The position numbers were made by a program, and so were the translations under genes. Shown here piece after piece: positions 1-5,980 of a stretch of DNA of 7,601 nucleotides; position 1 is the stretch's first letter; each line of letters begins with the position of its first letter. Source of the stretch: Candidatus Uhrbacteria bacterium RIFOXYB12_FULL_58_10 (lineage in GTDB: Bacteria; Patescibacteriota; Patescibacteriia; 2-12-FULL-57-11); NCBI GenBank assembly GCA_943359495.1, contig CALRHY010000031.1, forward strand, positions 1 through 7,601, read 5' to 3'. Under the pieces are notes generated by a model. The model saw only the letters and a program-made list of their open reading frames with translations, made no database searches and had not been told where the DNA came from.

Positions 1-804
1 ATCCGGCCCGACGAAAGAAAGGTTCAGAATCTGTGCGCCGTTCTGCAATGCATAGACGATTCCCTTTGCGACCGTTTCTACATCGCCCATTCCTTCGCTG
101 TCTAAAACGCGCACCGGCATGATCCGTACATTCCAAGCAACACCAGAGGTACCGACACCATTATTTCCTACCGCGCCGATGATTCCCGAAAGAAAGGTGC
201 CATGATTCACCCCGGTCTCCGTCCAGGCTTTTCCAAAGTGCGGCTGCGGGTCACCGACATCGTCGACAAAATCCCACCCATGGACGTCGTCGGGAAACCC
301 ATTGCCATCATTATCCAAGCCATCCAAGACTTCGCGCGGATTTGTCCAAATATTGTTGCGCAAATCTTGATGATTGAGATCGACGCCCGTATCGAGCACG
401 CCAACCACCACACTGCGCGACCCTTGGACCAGTTTCCAGGCTTCTGGTGCATGAATCTTTTCGAGATACCACTGGTACGCAAAAAATTCATCGTCCGGAG
501 TCACGCGATCGGCCGCAAGATGCACGGTTGCGTTCCAGTCGACCGCAGTAACCGCCGGATCTTTCTGAAAAGCAGCCAACGCAGCAGCAGCCGCATGGTC
601 ATCTGTAAATTTTTTCAACACCGGTACCTGACCGTCACGGTACAGTACAACAATTTCTCCGGGACGATGTGCTGGTGCGGTTGCAACGAGGTTTTGGAGA
701 CTCGCGTCTTCGGCAAGCACTTGAGGTACAAAGCCCAAAAGAAATACAACCACCGCAAGAAATGCAGAAAAAAAACGGGAAAAACATTGCGATCGTTTCG
801 TCAT
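1..804 (-). CDS. Secreted subtilisin-like serine protease (S8 family), 3' end outside window
   Basis: Reading the minus strand from ATG at 804-802 gives 268 residues with no stop before the window edge. Residues 1-31 form a Sec signal peptide: basic start (TKR), a hydrophobic core around AFLAVVVFLLGF and a likely signal peptidase I site after VLA (31). Residues about 45-98 look like the short N-terminal prodomain common in this family (RPGEIVVLYRDG...VTAVDW). The catalytic domain then starts; catalytic Asp is D138 in VVVGVLDTGVD and catalytic His is H201 in NHGTFLSGIIGA. Between them lies the acidic GLDNDGNGFPDDVHGWDF stretch (162-179), frequent in S8 proteases and possibly Ca-binding. The usual second His of HGTH is Phe (F204). 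The catalytic Ser and oxyanion Asn lie beyond the edge, so activity cannot be confirmed. It would act outside the membrane on proteins; substrate unknown. It lies 48 nt after the TPR gene on the same strand and may be cotranscribed with it. Confidence 0.93.
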   Translation of the reverse strand, partial: MTKRSQCFSRFFSAFLAVVVFLLGFVPQVLAEDASLQNLVATAPAHRPGEIVVLYRDGQVPVLKKFTDDHAAAAALAAFQKDPAVTAVDWNATVHLAADRVTPDDEFFAYQWYLEKIHAPEAWKLVQGSRSVVVGVLDTGVDLNHQDLRNNIWTNPREVLDGLDNDGNGFPDDVHGWDFVDDVGDPQPHFGKAWTETGVNHGTFLSGIIGAVGNNGVGTSGVAWNVRIMPVRVLDSEGMGDVETVAKGIVYALQNGAQILNLSFVGPD

Positions 805-813
805 AGCCAACGC

Positions 814-822
814 AGTATAACA
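814..822 (-). promoter_or_regulatory. Possible extended -10 promoter of the protease gene
   Basis: On the minus strand the 9-mer TGTTATACT combines an extended TGn element with a near-consensus -10 (TATACT). No good -35 is seen at 16-18 bp. The -10 ends 9 nt before the protease ATG, so transcription would start only about 2 nt before the start codon, predicting a nearly leaderless mRNA. No Shine-Dalgarno sequence is present. The alternative is read-through from the TPR gene. Confidence 0.4.
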
Positions 823-852
823 GACACCCGTACTATGGCGACCACTCCGGTC

Positions 853-1575
853 CTATTGTTGTGACGTACTCGAAGCAAGGGAAATTCGTTCTTCTAACGA
901 ACGAACGATCGGCAAAAACTGCTCCGGATATTTTTTGGCAAGGATCTGGTAGTACGGAATCGCGTCGCGAAGGCGGCCGATGGCGCTCAGATACTCAGCA
1001 AGCGATTGAATGATGATGGCATTATCAAAAACTTTTTCCAACGCTTGCTGGTATACGGGGATGATGTCCGCAGACGTTTTCTGCATACCAAAACGATACA
1101 GGTCAACCAGTCGGTCATAGCCCATAGCGTAGCCAGGATCAGCCTCGATTGCCATGCGAAATTTTGCTTCCGCTTCAGCCAAACGCCCAGAGGTGCGGTA
1201 AGCATTACCCGCATTAATGATCAGGATGGTGTTTTCTATTCCAATGGCCGCGATGCCGCGCTCATACTCAGCAATCGCCTCGTCGCGCGCATCCTGGCTT
1301 TGCAAAAGATCAGCAATCAACACCCAATTGTTGCCGATGGTGATATACGGACCAGGATTTTTAGGGTCTTTTTCTTTCATTTTCTTAGTCTCCTCGATGG
1401 TCTGATAGGCAGCCGTGGCGTCCTTGTTTGCCTCAATACTCCTTTGTAATTGGTTCTTTTTTTGCTGTACGACGATAGTGGGGCGGGCAACAAACCAGCC
1501 AACCAACGCAAGCAGTAGCACGAGCAGAAAACCGCCGCCTAACAGGAAATTGCGCCTCGATACTTGAAAAGACAT
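853..1575 (-). CDS. Membrane-anchored tetratricopeptide (TPR) repeat protein
   Basis: 240 residues. The frame stays open far upstream, but the ATG at 1575-1573 is chosen because it places a basic N-terminus (SRRN, 6-9) directly before one strongly hydrophobic helix (about 10-30, FLLGGGFLLVLLLALVGWFVA), as expected of a signal anchor, and avoids overlap with the divergent gene at 1626. Residues 37-70 are charged and probably helical. TPR-like helix pairs follow: about 76-109 (...ARDEAIAEYERGIAA), 115-148 (NAGNAYRTSGRLAEAEAKF...IEADP), a weaker one at 149-182, and 184-217 (LAEYLSAIGRLRDAIPYYQ). TPRs mediate protein-protein contacts; the repeats would face outside the cytoplasm if the anchor is N-in. 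The partner is unknown; the downstream secreted protease is a candidate only by adjacency. The family assignment is firm, the role is not. Confidence 0.88.
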   Translation of the reverse strand: MSFQVSRRNFLLGGGFLLVLLLALVGWFVARPTIVVQQKKNQLQRSIEANKDATAAYQTIEETKKMKEKDPKNPGPYITIGNNWVLIADLLQSQDARDEAIAEYERGIAAIGIENTILIINAGNAYRTSGRLAEAEAKFRMAIEADPGYAMGYDRLVDLYRFGMQKTSADIIPVYQQALEKVFDNAIIIQSLAEYLSAIGRLRDAIPYYQILAKKYPEQFLPIVRSLEERISLASSTSQQ

Positions 1576-1592
1576 ACAAAAAATGCTAGGAT
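1564..1592 (+). promoter_or_regulatory. Sigma70-type promoter of the sugar transferase gene
   Basis: TTGAAA (1564-1569, 5 of 6 to consensus), a 17-bp spacer, and TAGGAT (1587-1592, 4 of 6) preceded by an extended TGC (1584-1586). Predicted start near 1599 leaves a leader of about 27 nt with no Shine-Dalgarno sequence. The -35 lies inside the first codons of the divergent TPR gene. Confidence 0.55.
1583..1588 (-). promoter_or_regulatory. Weak candidate -10 box of the TPR gene
   Basis: TAGCAT on the minus strand ends 7 nt before the TPR start codon, so a transcript from it would begin at or next to the ATG. There is no convincing -35 and no ribosome binding site. It overlaps the -10 of the divergent promoter on the other strand. 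A guess based on spacing. Confidence 0.22.
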
Positions 1593-1625
1593 TTCCTTTG
1601 ATCCTCACGATTATTCCACATCCCC

Positions 1626-2993
1626 ATGGACCGCGCAATTGTCCCGCTCCGACAACTCCTTTTGCTACTTGGTGACGCCGCGGTCTTTTTTGTCGCGCTG
1701 GCAATTGCCGTCCGAATCCGCTTCCCAAACGATGTCGAAGGCGTGATTTTTGCAGGACACCTACCATCCTTTTCATTCCTTTTCTGCCTGTGGCTCCTGA
1801 TATTTGCTGTCTCCGGCCTCTATAACATCACTCTGGGCCGAAACCGCGTCCTACTTCTGCGCGTCCTATTTACCGCACTACTTTTTTCAGCAGGTGTTGC
1901 CATCGCTTTCTTCTACCTCGCCAGTATTTCCATCACACCGAAAACCACGCTCGCACTCGATCTCGCGATTATGAGCGGACTCCTCGTCCTGTGGCGTCTG
2001 TTCTACAACCACCTGTTGGTCAGTGAAAAAACATTCCGCAGTAGACTGCTCTTCATCGGGGTAAACGACGAAACACGTGAATTAATTAGTGAACTGCAAA
2101 CCCATCCGCACTATGGTCTGGATGTCGCAGCAGTGATCTCACTCAACGAAAGCGAGATCTCTGGTGTCCCCATGCGCCACACGCTCGAAGGGTTGTCTGA
2201 CTTTCTCAAAACATCGCACATCAGCATCATTGTCCTTGCCGCCTCGCTACGGAGCACGCCAGAACTCGCAAAACAATTATACGAAAGCATTTTCCTCAAA
2301 GTCCGGGTAACCGACGTGATCAGCATGTACGAGCAGATCACTCGTCGTGTGCCTGTCTCGGCGATCAGTCATGTCTGGTTTTTAGAAAACCTACGTGAAG
2401 CGGCGAAGGGATTCTACGAAACAAGCAAACGCGCGTCCGACATTCTCGGATCGTTGTTCTTAGGAAGCATCACGCTAGTTCTTGCGCCGTGTGTCGCGCT
2501 CCTCATCTGGCTCGACGACCACGGGCCGATCTTTTTTGCACAGGAACGACTCGGACGGAATGGCAAGACGTTTCGCATGTACAAATTCCGGACGATGATT
2601 GTAGACGCTGAAAAAAACGGTGAACGATTTGCAGAAAAAGCAGATGCGCGCGTGACCAAGATCGGCAGAATCCTACGTATGACGCGGCTCGACGAACTAC
2701 CACAGTGCTGGAATGTCCTTATCGGTGACATGAGCTTTATCGGCCCGCGCCCAGAACGCCCGACGTTTGCCGCCGAACTCACCCAAGAAATGCCCTATTA
2801 CGCCATGCGTCTCTTAGTCCGGCCGGGGCTAACTGGTTGGGCGCAAGTCAATTACCCCTATTACGCAACACCCGCCGAACATCGATTGAAACTTCAGTAC
2901 GACCTCTACTACATCAAAAACCGTTCGATCGTTTTGGACATTGTGATTGTCGTTAAAACACTCAACACTATTCTCCGCGCTGCGGGTCAGTAA
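1626..2993 (+). CDS. Polyprenyl-phosphate sugar-1-phosphate transferase (WbaP/WcaJ-like bacterial sugar transferase)
   Basis: 455 residues, normal length for a full polyisoprenyl-phosphate hexose-1-phosphate transferase. It moves a sugar-1-phosphate from a UDP-sugar to undecaprenyl phosphate at the inner membrane, the first step of lipid-linked polysaccharide synthesis. Predicted membrane segments at about 7-30, 44-64, 74-99 and 107-131 are followed by a Rossmann-like domain (about 138-235, starting SRLLFIGVNDET), then the catalytic domain with a membrane or re-entrant helix at 271-296. Conserved blocks are FFAQERLGRNGK (303-314), MYKFRTM (318-324), LDELPQ (355-360; D356-E357 match the catalytic Asp-Glu pair known from PglC), FIGPRPERP (371-379) and RPGLTGWAQV (399-408). 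All expected motifs are present, so it should be active. Whether it uses glucose, galactose or another sugar cannot be read from the sequence. Starts at the ATG at 1626, leaving 50 nt to the divergent TPR gene; no Shine-Dalgarno sequence. Confidence 0.95.
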   Translation: MDRAIVPLRQLLLLLGDAAVFFVALAIAVRIRFPNDVEGVIFAGHLPSFSFLFCLWLLIFAVSGLYNITLGRNRVLLLRVLFTALLFSAGVAIAFFYLASISITPKTTLALDLAIMSGLLVLWRLFYNHLLVSEKTFRSRLLFIGVNDETRELISELQTHPHYGLDVAAVISLNESEISGVPMRHTLEGLSDFLKTSHISIIVLAASLRSTPELAKQLYESIFLKVRVTDVISMYEQITRRVPVSAISHVWFLENLREAAKGFYETSKRASDILGSLFLGSITLVLAPCVALLIWLDDHGPIFFAQERLGRNGKTFRMYKFRTMIVDAEKNGERFAEKADARVTKIGRILRMTRLDELPQCWNVLIGDMSFIGPRPERPTFAAELTQEMPYYAMRLLVRPGLTGWAQVNYPYYATPAEHRLKLQYDLYYIKNRSIVLDIVIVVKTLNTILRAAGQ

Positions 2994-3002
2994 ATCTCTT
3001 CT

Positions 3003-3830
3003 ATGACCACCACAACTCTCCTCGCGATAGAAAACGATGTCTTCCAAAATATCGAAACACTTCGCAGAAACAGGGAAAAACGCAACGCACTCGGGCAATG
3101 CTTTTTCGAAGGCGTCCGCAACATCAACAATGCCATCCAGTACGGTTGGAAAATTGATGCCTTTCTCTATACCAAAGACCGACGTCTCTCTCCCTGGGCT
3201 GAAGAGATTTTAAAGGCCGGCAAAGCAAAAAAACATTACGAACTTCCCTTGCATCTCCTCAGAAAATTAAGTGAGAAGGAAGAACCGTCCGAATTGCTAG
3301 CGGTCGCATCACTCCCGAAAGATGACCTGACGCGCATTCCCCTATCAAAAAATCTCTTCGTTGTTGTTTTCGATCGGCCGTCCAGCCCAGGAAACTTGGG
3401 GACGATCCTGCGTTCGTGCGATGCATTTGGTGTTGATGGGGTGATCATCACTGGCCACGCAGTCGATGTCTACGACCCAGAGACGATCCGTGCGGCAACC
3501 GGATCGATCTTCGCCCTCCCGATCGTCCGCATGGAATCGCACAAAGAATTGCTCCCTTGGTTTGAAAAAATTCGTCGTCACAATGGCGACTTCCAGATTA
3601 TTGGAACCGACGAAAAAGGTACTGCCCCACTTTTTGATTGCACTTTCACCAGACCAACCGTCCTCTTGGTCGGCAACGAAACCCGTGGTCTCAGCGCCGC
3701 CTACCTCGAACTCTGCGACACACTCGCAAAAATCCCCATGCAAGGATCGGCCAGCTCACTCAACGTCGCATGTGCGACATCGATTGCCTTATACGAAATG
3801 CAGCGGCAACGAGGAGTGGTCGCGAAATGA
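3003..3830 (+). CDS. SpoU/TrmH-family RNA 2'-O-methyltransferase
   Basis: 275 residues, usual length for the SpoU family. It transfers a methyl group from S-adenosylmethionine to a ribose 2'-OH in rRNA or tRNA in the cytoplasm. Residues about 15-105 form the N-terminal substrate-binding domain (LRRNREKRNALGQCFFEGVR). The knotted SPOUT domain follows: motif 1 SPGNLGTILRSCDAFG (128-143; N131 and R137), motif 2 LLVGNETRGL (221-230; E226) and motif 3 IPMQGSASSLNVACATSIAL (244-263; N254). All key residues are intact. The target could be the 23S rRNA site of RlmB, another rRNA site, or a tRNA; this cannot be decided here. The gene starts 9 nt after the sugar transferase stop, with no ribosome binding site or promoter between, so it is probably cotranscribed. 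A strong terminator follows at once. Confidence 0.94.
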   Translation: MTTTTLLAIENDVFQNIETLRRNREKRNALGQCFFEGVRNINNAIQYGWKIDAFLYTKDRRLSPWAEEILKAGKAKKHYELPLHLLRKLSEKEEPSELLAVASLPKDDLTRIPLSKNLFVVVFDRPSSPGNLGTILRSCDAFGVDGVIITGHAVDVYDPETIRAATGSIFALPIVRMESHKELLPWFEKIRRHNGDFQIIGTDEKGTAPLFDCTFTRPTVLLVGNETRGLSAAYLELCDTLAKIPMQGSASSLNVACATSIALYEMQRQRGVVAK

Positions 3831-3836
3831 ATCCGC

Positions 3837-3862
3837 AAAAAAACTCCTTAAAGGAGTTTTTT
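3837..3862 (+). terminator. Rho-independent terminator after the methyltransferase gene, probably bidirectional
   Basis: Inverted repeat AAAAAACTCC / GGAGTTTTTT around the loop TTAAA, starting 6 nt after the TGA stop at 3828-3830. The 3' arm ends in six T, followed by GTTTGTTT. The A-run on the left gives a T-run on the other strand, so it could also stop transcripts arriving from the minus-strand epimerase gene about 300 nt away. Confidence 0.85.
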
Positions 3863-3935
3863 GTTTGTTTACGGTCGATGCCCTTAGGGGGTTTGGGGGG
3901 GGGCAACACTTAAAATAGAAGCGCAAAAAATATAT

Positions 3936-4038
3936 TGTCATTGCAAGGAGCGTCTGACGACGCGGCAATCCACGATTCGGTCACGATCCGTTCCGACTGG
4001 ATTGCCGCGTCGTCCCCGACGGACTCCTCGCAATGACA
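3936..4038. repeat. Head-to-head pair of palindromic repeat units (REPIN/MITE-like hairpin)
   Basis: Two related units face each other across a 25-nt spacer (3973-3997). Unit 1, plus strand 3936-3972 (37 nt), runs TGTCATTGCAAGGAG, then CGTCT, then GACGACGCGGCAATCCA. Unit 2, minus strand 4038-3998 (41 nt), runs TGTCATTGCGAGGAG, then TCCGTCGGG, then the same last 17 bases. The arms therefore match at 14 of 15 outer and 17 of 17 inner positions. Each unit is also self-complementary at its ends (ATTGC / GCAAT). Intergenic palindromes of this general TGTCATTGC...GCAATCC form recur in many bacterial genomes. Non-autonomous mobility is inferred; no transposase is in the window. Confidence 0.8.
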
Positions 4039-4095
4039 GAAAGAAGATTTTGGGATTCGCCAAAAGAATGTCGGACAGTCTCGAGATCGACATCG

Positions 4096-4123
4096 TGGAT
4101 CCCCTTCTTCAAGGGGATGACAG
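4096..4123 (-). repeat. Third, single palindromic repeat unit
   Basis: On the minus strand this reads CTGTCATCCCC, then TTGAAGAA, then GGGGATCCA, with an 8-bp stem (ATCCCCTT / AAGGGGAT, 4099-4106 with 4111-4118) around a CTTC/GAAG loop. It shares the TGTCAT start and ATCCA end of the larger pair, in the orientation of unit 2, but has a different stem. There is no T-run, so it is a poor terminator for the epimerase gene although it lies downstream of it. Confidence 0.6.
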
Positions 4124-4168
4124 TACGGTTGCTTTTATTATTTGCTTAAGAAGAAAGACTGGACAACC

Positions 4169-5071
4169 CTACAAACCCTTTCCTTTCAACAACTCCCCCA
4201 TCCCCTCAGCAAATCGCACTTTCGCTTCCCAACCAAGCACTGTTTTTGCCTGCGTTGTATCGGCCAACGTGTGACGCATTTCGCCAGGGCGCGCAGTAAT
4301 ATGGACGACTGGTCCACCGACCGCTTTTGCAATTTCATTCACCGAGTGATTTTCGCCCGCACCAATATTCAACACTTCACCTTTACCAACGTCGGCGCTT
4401 TCCATAGCCAGGATGTTTGCCGCAACCACATCGCGGATGTGGGTGAAATCGCGTGTCTGTTCGCCATCGCCGGCGATGGTGAGCGGTTGTCCTGCTGCGC
4501 GTTGTCGCAAAAATTCGGCGATGACGGTCACGTATGCGCCTTCTGATGCCATGCGCGGGCCATACACATTGAAGTAGCGCAGTGAGACGGTTTGGATCCC
4601 ATAGATGGACGCGAAGACCGTCATGTATAGCTCGCCGATATGCTTTTGCAGGCCATACGGATTTGTTGGCGCCGCTTGCATCGTCTCGACCAAGGGAAGA
4701 ATGGACTGATTGCCGTACGCCGAAGACGAAGCGCTGTAGACAATCCGTTTTACCCCCGCATCTTTTGCGGCGACGAGAAGATTGAGTGTTCCATTCACAT
4801 TACTGTCATGCGTCCGCTGCGGTTCGGCAATTGAAAGTGGGATGCGGGGAAGCGCGGCGACATGAAAGATGCCGTCGATGCCAACGCAGGCACGGGCAAC
4901 GTCTGCGGGACGCGTCAGATCACCATCGATCAGTTCTGCGTTTGGATGGACTGTTGCGCGACTGCCTGTCGAAAAATTATCCAAAATGCGAACGGTGTCG
5001 CCGCGCGCAATAAGTGCATCAACAAGGTGACCGCCGATGAATCCGGCCCCGCCGGTCACGAGATAATGCAT
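4169..5071 (-). CDS. NAD-dependent UDP-sugar epimerase (extended SDR family, GalE/WbpP-like)
   Basis: 300 residues, slightly short but complete for an extended short-chain dehydrogenase. The N-terminus has the NAD-binding GGAGFIGG motif (7-14) and D31-N32 for the cofactor ribose. The catalytic set is present: serines in SASSSAYG (113-120) and the YxxxK pair Y139/K143 in NPYGLQKHIGE. RYFNVYGPR (165-173), GDGEQTRDFTHIRDV (201-215) and RPGEMRHTLAD (261-271) are typical of UDP-hexose and UDP-GlcNAc 4-epimerases. It would interconvert UDP-glucose/galactose or the N-acetyl forms in the cytoplasm; substrate choice is uncertain, and a decarboxylase or dehydratase role is less likely but possible. The start at 5071 begins directly with the Rossmann strand (MHYLVTGG). 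It lies 9 nt after the dehydrogenase stop with no promoter between, so both are one operon. No ribosome binding site. Confidence 0.93.
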   Translation of the reverse strand: MHYLVTGGAGFIGGHLVDALIARGDTVRILDNFSTGSRATVHPNAELIDGDLTRPADVARACVGIDGIFHVAALPRIPLSIAEPQRTHDSNVNGTLNLLVAAKDAGVKRIVYSASSSAYGNQSILPLVETMQAAPTNPYGLQKHIGELYMTVFASIYGIQTVSLRYFNVYGPRMASEGAYVTVIAEFLRQRAAGQPLTIAGDGEQTRDFTHIRDVVAANILAMESADVGKGEVLNIGAGENHSVNEIAKAVGGPVVHITARPGEMRHTLADTTQAKTVLGWEAKVRFAEGMGELLKGKGL

Positions 5072-5080
5072 ACGAAAAAA

Positions 5081-5881
5081 TTACCGGTCTTTTTCTAATT
5101 CGCTCGCTGCAACGAGTGCGTTATTGATCCGCTCCACTTCTTTGAGTAGCGTCATTTCCGAACCGAGCTTGTCGCCAAGCTGGATGAGAGCACGCGTATC
5201 TTTCGGCAAGCATTTACCACCGTAGCCACGGTAGCCTTTGTGAAAGATGTCGAGATGTGTGCGGCCAATGCGCTTGTCGGCAGCCGCGCACTCTTTGACA
5301 ATGTCATAGTCAAGCTCAAGTTTCTGACAAAGATCGTACATCTGGTTGGCGAAAACCACTTTAGTCGAGAACCAGGTGTTACCGTAATACTTGGTCATTT
5401 CTGCAGCTGTCGACGTAACCACGCGCTCGAACGGCGCGAGCGGCAGCATGGCCAGGATGTCCGCAGCAACGGTAAAACTTTTGTCGGTCGCGCCAATGAT
5501 TTGGCGATCCGGGAAACGCATGTCTTGATCTGCAGTGATCTCCGTCAGGAACTCCGGATTGTAGAGCATCTTCAAATGTGGATATTCCTTTTGCAACGTA
5601 GCGGTCGTCCCTGGAACAATAGTGGATTTCAGGACGACAATCTTTTCGCCCTGGATCGCACCGAGCGCCTCACGAACATACGAAAGATCAAACCCACCAG
5701 CGGCTTCATCGTATGGGGTCGGGACACACACAAAGACAACGTCCGCTTTGTTCACGTCTGCAATAGACCCTTCTTCCTTTCCCTTGTCATAGGTAAATGG
5801 GGTCACGCCAACGGAGGTGAAATACCCCTTGAGCGCGCCACCAACCATTCCCGTCCCCATGATTCCAACAGAGTATTTCAT
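5081..5881 (-). CDS. Compact UDP-glucose/GDP-mannose dehydrogenase-like protein lacking the C-terminal domain
   Basis: 266 residues; ordinary family members have about 430. The NAD domain has GTGMVGG (9-15), VCVPTP (51-56) and KSTIVPGTT (85-93), but the loop between the early strands and VCVPTP is shorter than usual. YNPEFL (107-112) and the central helix AEMTKYYGN (160-168, K164, N168) follow. The catalytic-cysteine motif is intact in GYGGKCLPKDTRAL (219-232, C224). The protein ends about 35 residues later, at ELEKDR, without the C-terminal domain that helps bind the UDP-sugar. The next gene begins 9 nt downstream in full, so this is not a frameshift remnant. The expected reaction is NAD-dependent two-step oxidation of a UDP-sugar to its uronate, feeding the neighbouring epimerase; without the third domain this is not assured. 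First gene of its operon, with a recognisable promoter. Confidence 0.9.
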   Translation of the reverse strand: MKYSVGIMGTGMVGGALKGYFTSVGVTPFTYDKGKEEGSIADVNKADVVFVCVPTPYDEAAGGFDLSYVREALGAIQGEKIVVLKSTIVPGTTATLQKEYPHLKMLYNPEFLTEITADQDMRFPDRQIIGATDKSFTVAADILAMLPLAPFERVVTSTAAEMTKYYGNTWFSTKVVFANQMYDLCQKLELDYDIVKECAAADKRIGRTHLDIFHKGYRGYGGKCLPKDTRALIQLGDKLGSEMTLLKEVERINNALVAASELEKDR

Positions 5882-5905
5882 AGCAAAAACAAAAGAATTT
5901 CTTCA

Positions 5906-5935
5906 AGTATAGTGGAATGCAGCGCAAACGGTCAA
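5906..5935 (-). promoter_or_regulatory. Sigma70-type promoter of the dehydrogenase-epimerase operon
   Basis: On the minus strand: TTGACC (5935-5930), an 18-bp spacer, and TATACT (5911-5906). Five of six positions match consensus in each box. The predicted start near 5899 gives a leader of about 18 nt that is T-rich and lacks a Shine-Dalgarno sequence. Confidence 0.7.
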
Positions 5936-5937
5936 GG

Positions 5938-5966
5938 TTGACAAAAGATAAAAAATGGGCTACGGT
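5938..5966 (+). promoter_or_regulatory. Possible promoter of the Nudix gene
   Basis: A perfect -35 TTGACA (5938-5943), a 17-bp spacer and a weak -10 TACGGT (5961-5966). The start near 5973 would precede the ribosome binding site. Only 2 bp separate this -35 from that of the divergent operon promoter. Confidence 0.45.
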
Positions 5967-5980
5967 CGCGCTGGAGAAAC

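Larger units (their letters stand above)
3863..4168. other. Intergenic space between convergent genes, holding a G-tract and palindromic repeats
   Basis: 306 nt without a convincing gene. Contents: a G-rich stretch (3887-3903), a large imperfect inverted repeat (3936-4038), a short TTTTGG/CCAAAA hairpin (4048-4065), and a third palindromic unit (4096-4123). The remainder, 4124-4168, is A/T-richer and featureless. Short reading frames across this stretch resemble no protein and include the repeat arms. Confidence 0.8.

Noticed and set aside
840..852. GACC-ACTCC-GGTC hairpin between the TPR and protease genes as a terminator
   Set aside because: The stem is only 4 bp and no T-run follows.
202..864. 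Long open frame on the plus strand opposite the protease
   Set aside because: It is antisense to the protease gene, whose signal peptide, prodomain and S8 motifs are clear; the plus-strand translation has no recognisable domain.
1576..1776. 67-residue N-terminal extension of the TPR protein
   Set aside because: It would overlap the sugar transferase coding region and would bury the signal anchor; its composition is that of a shadow frame. Start set at 1575.
4048..4065. TTTTGG / CCAAAA hairpin as a regulatory element
   Set aside because: Six-base stem with a 6-base loop and no T-tail; expected by chance in such sequence.
4002..4274. Small gene across the intergenic repeats
   Set aside because: The frame starts inside a repeat arm and runs antisense into the epimerase gene; no ribosome binding site and no protein-like features.
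4169..5083. Epimerase region as a frameshifted C-terminal domain of the dehydrogenase
   Set aside because: The dehydrogenase has a clean TAA stop and the following gene begins with its own GGAGFIG Rossmann motif, so no third dehydrogenase domain is hidden there.
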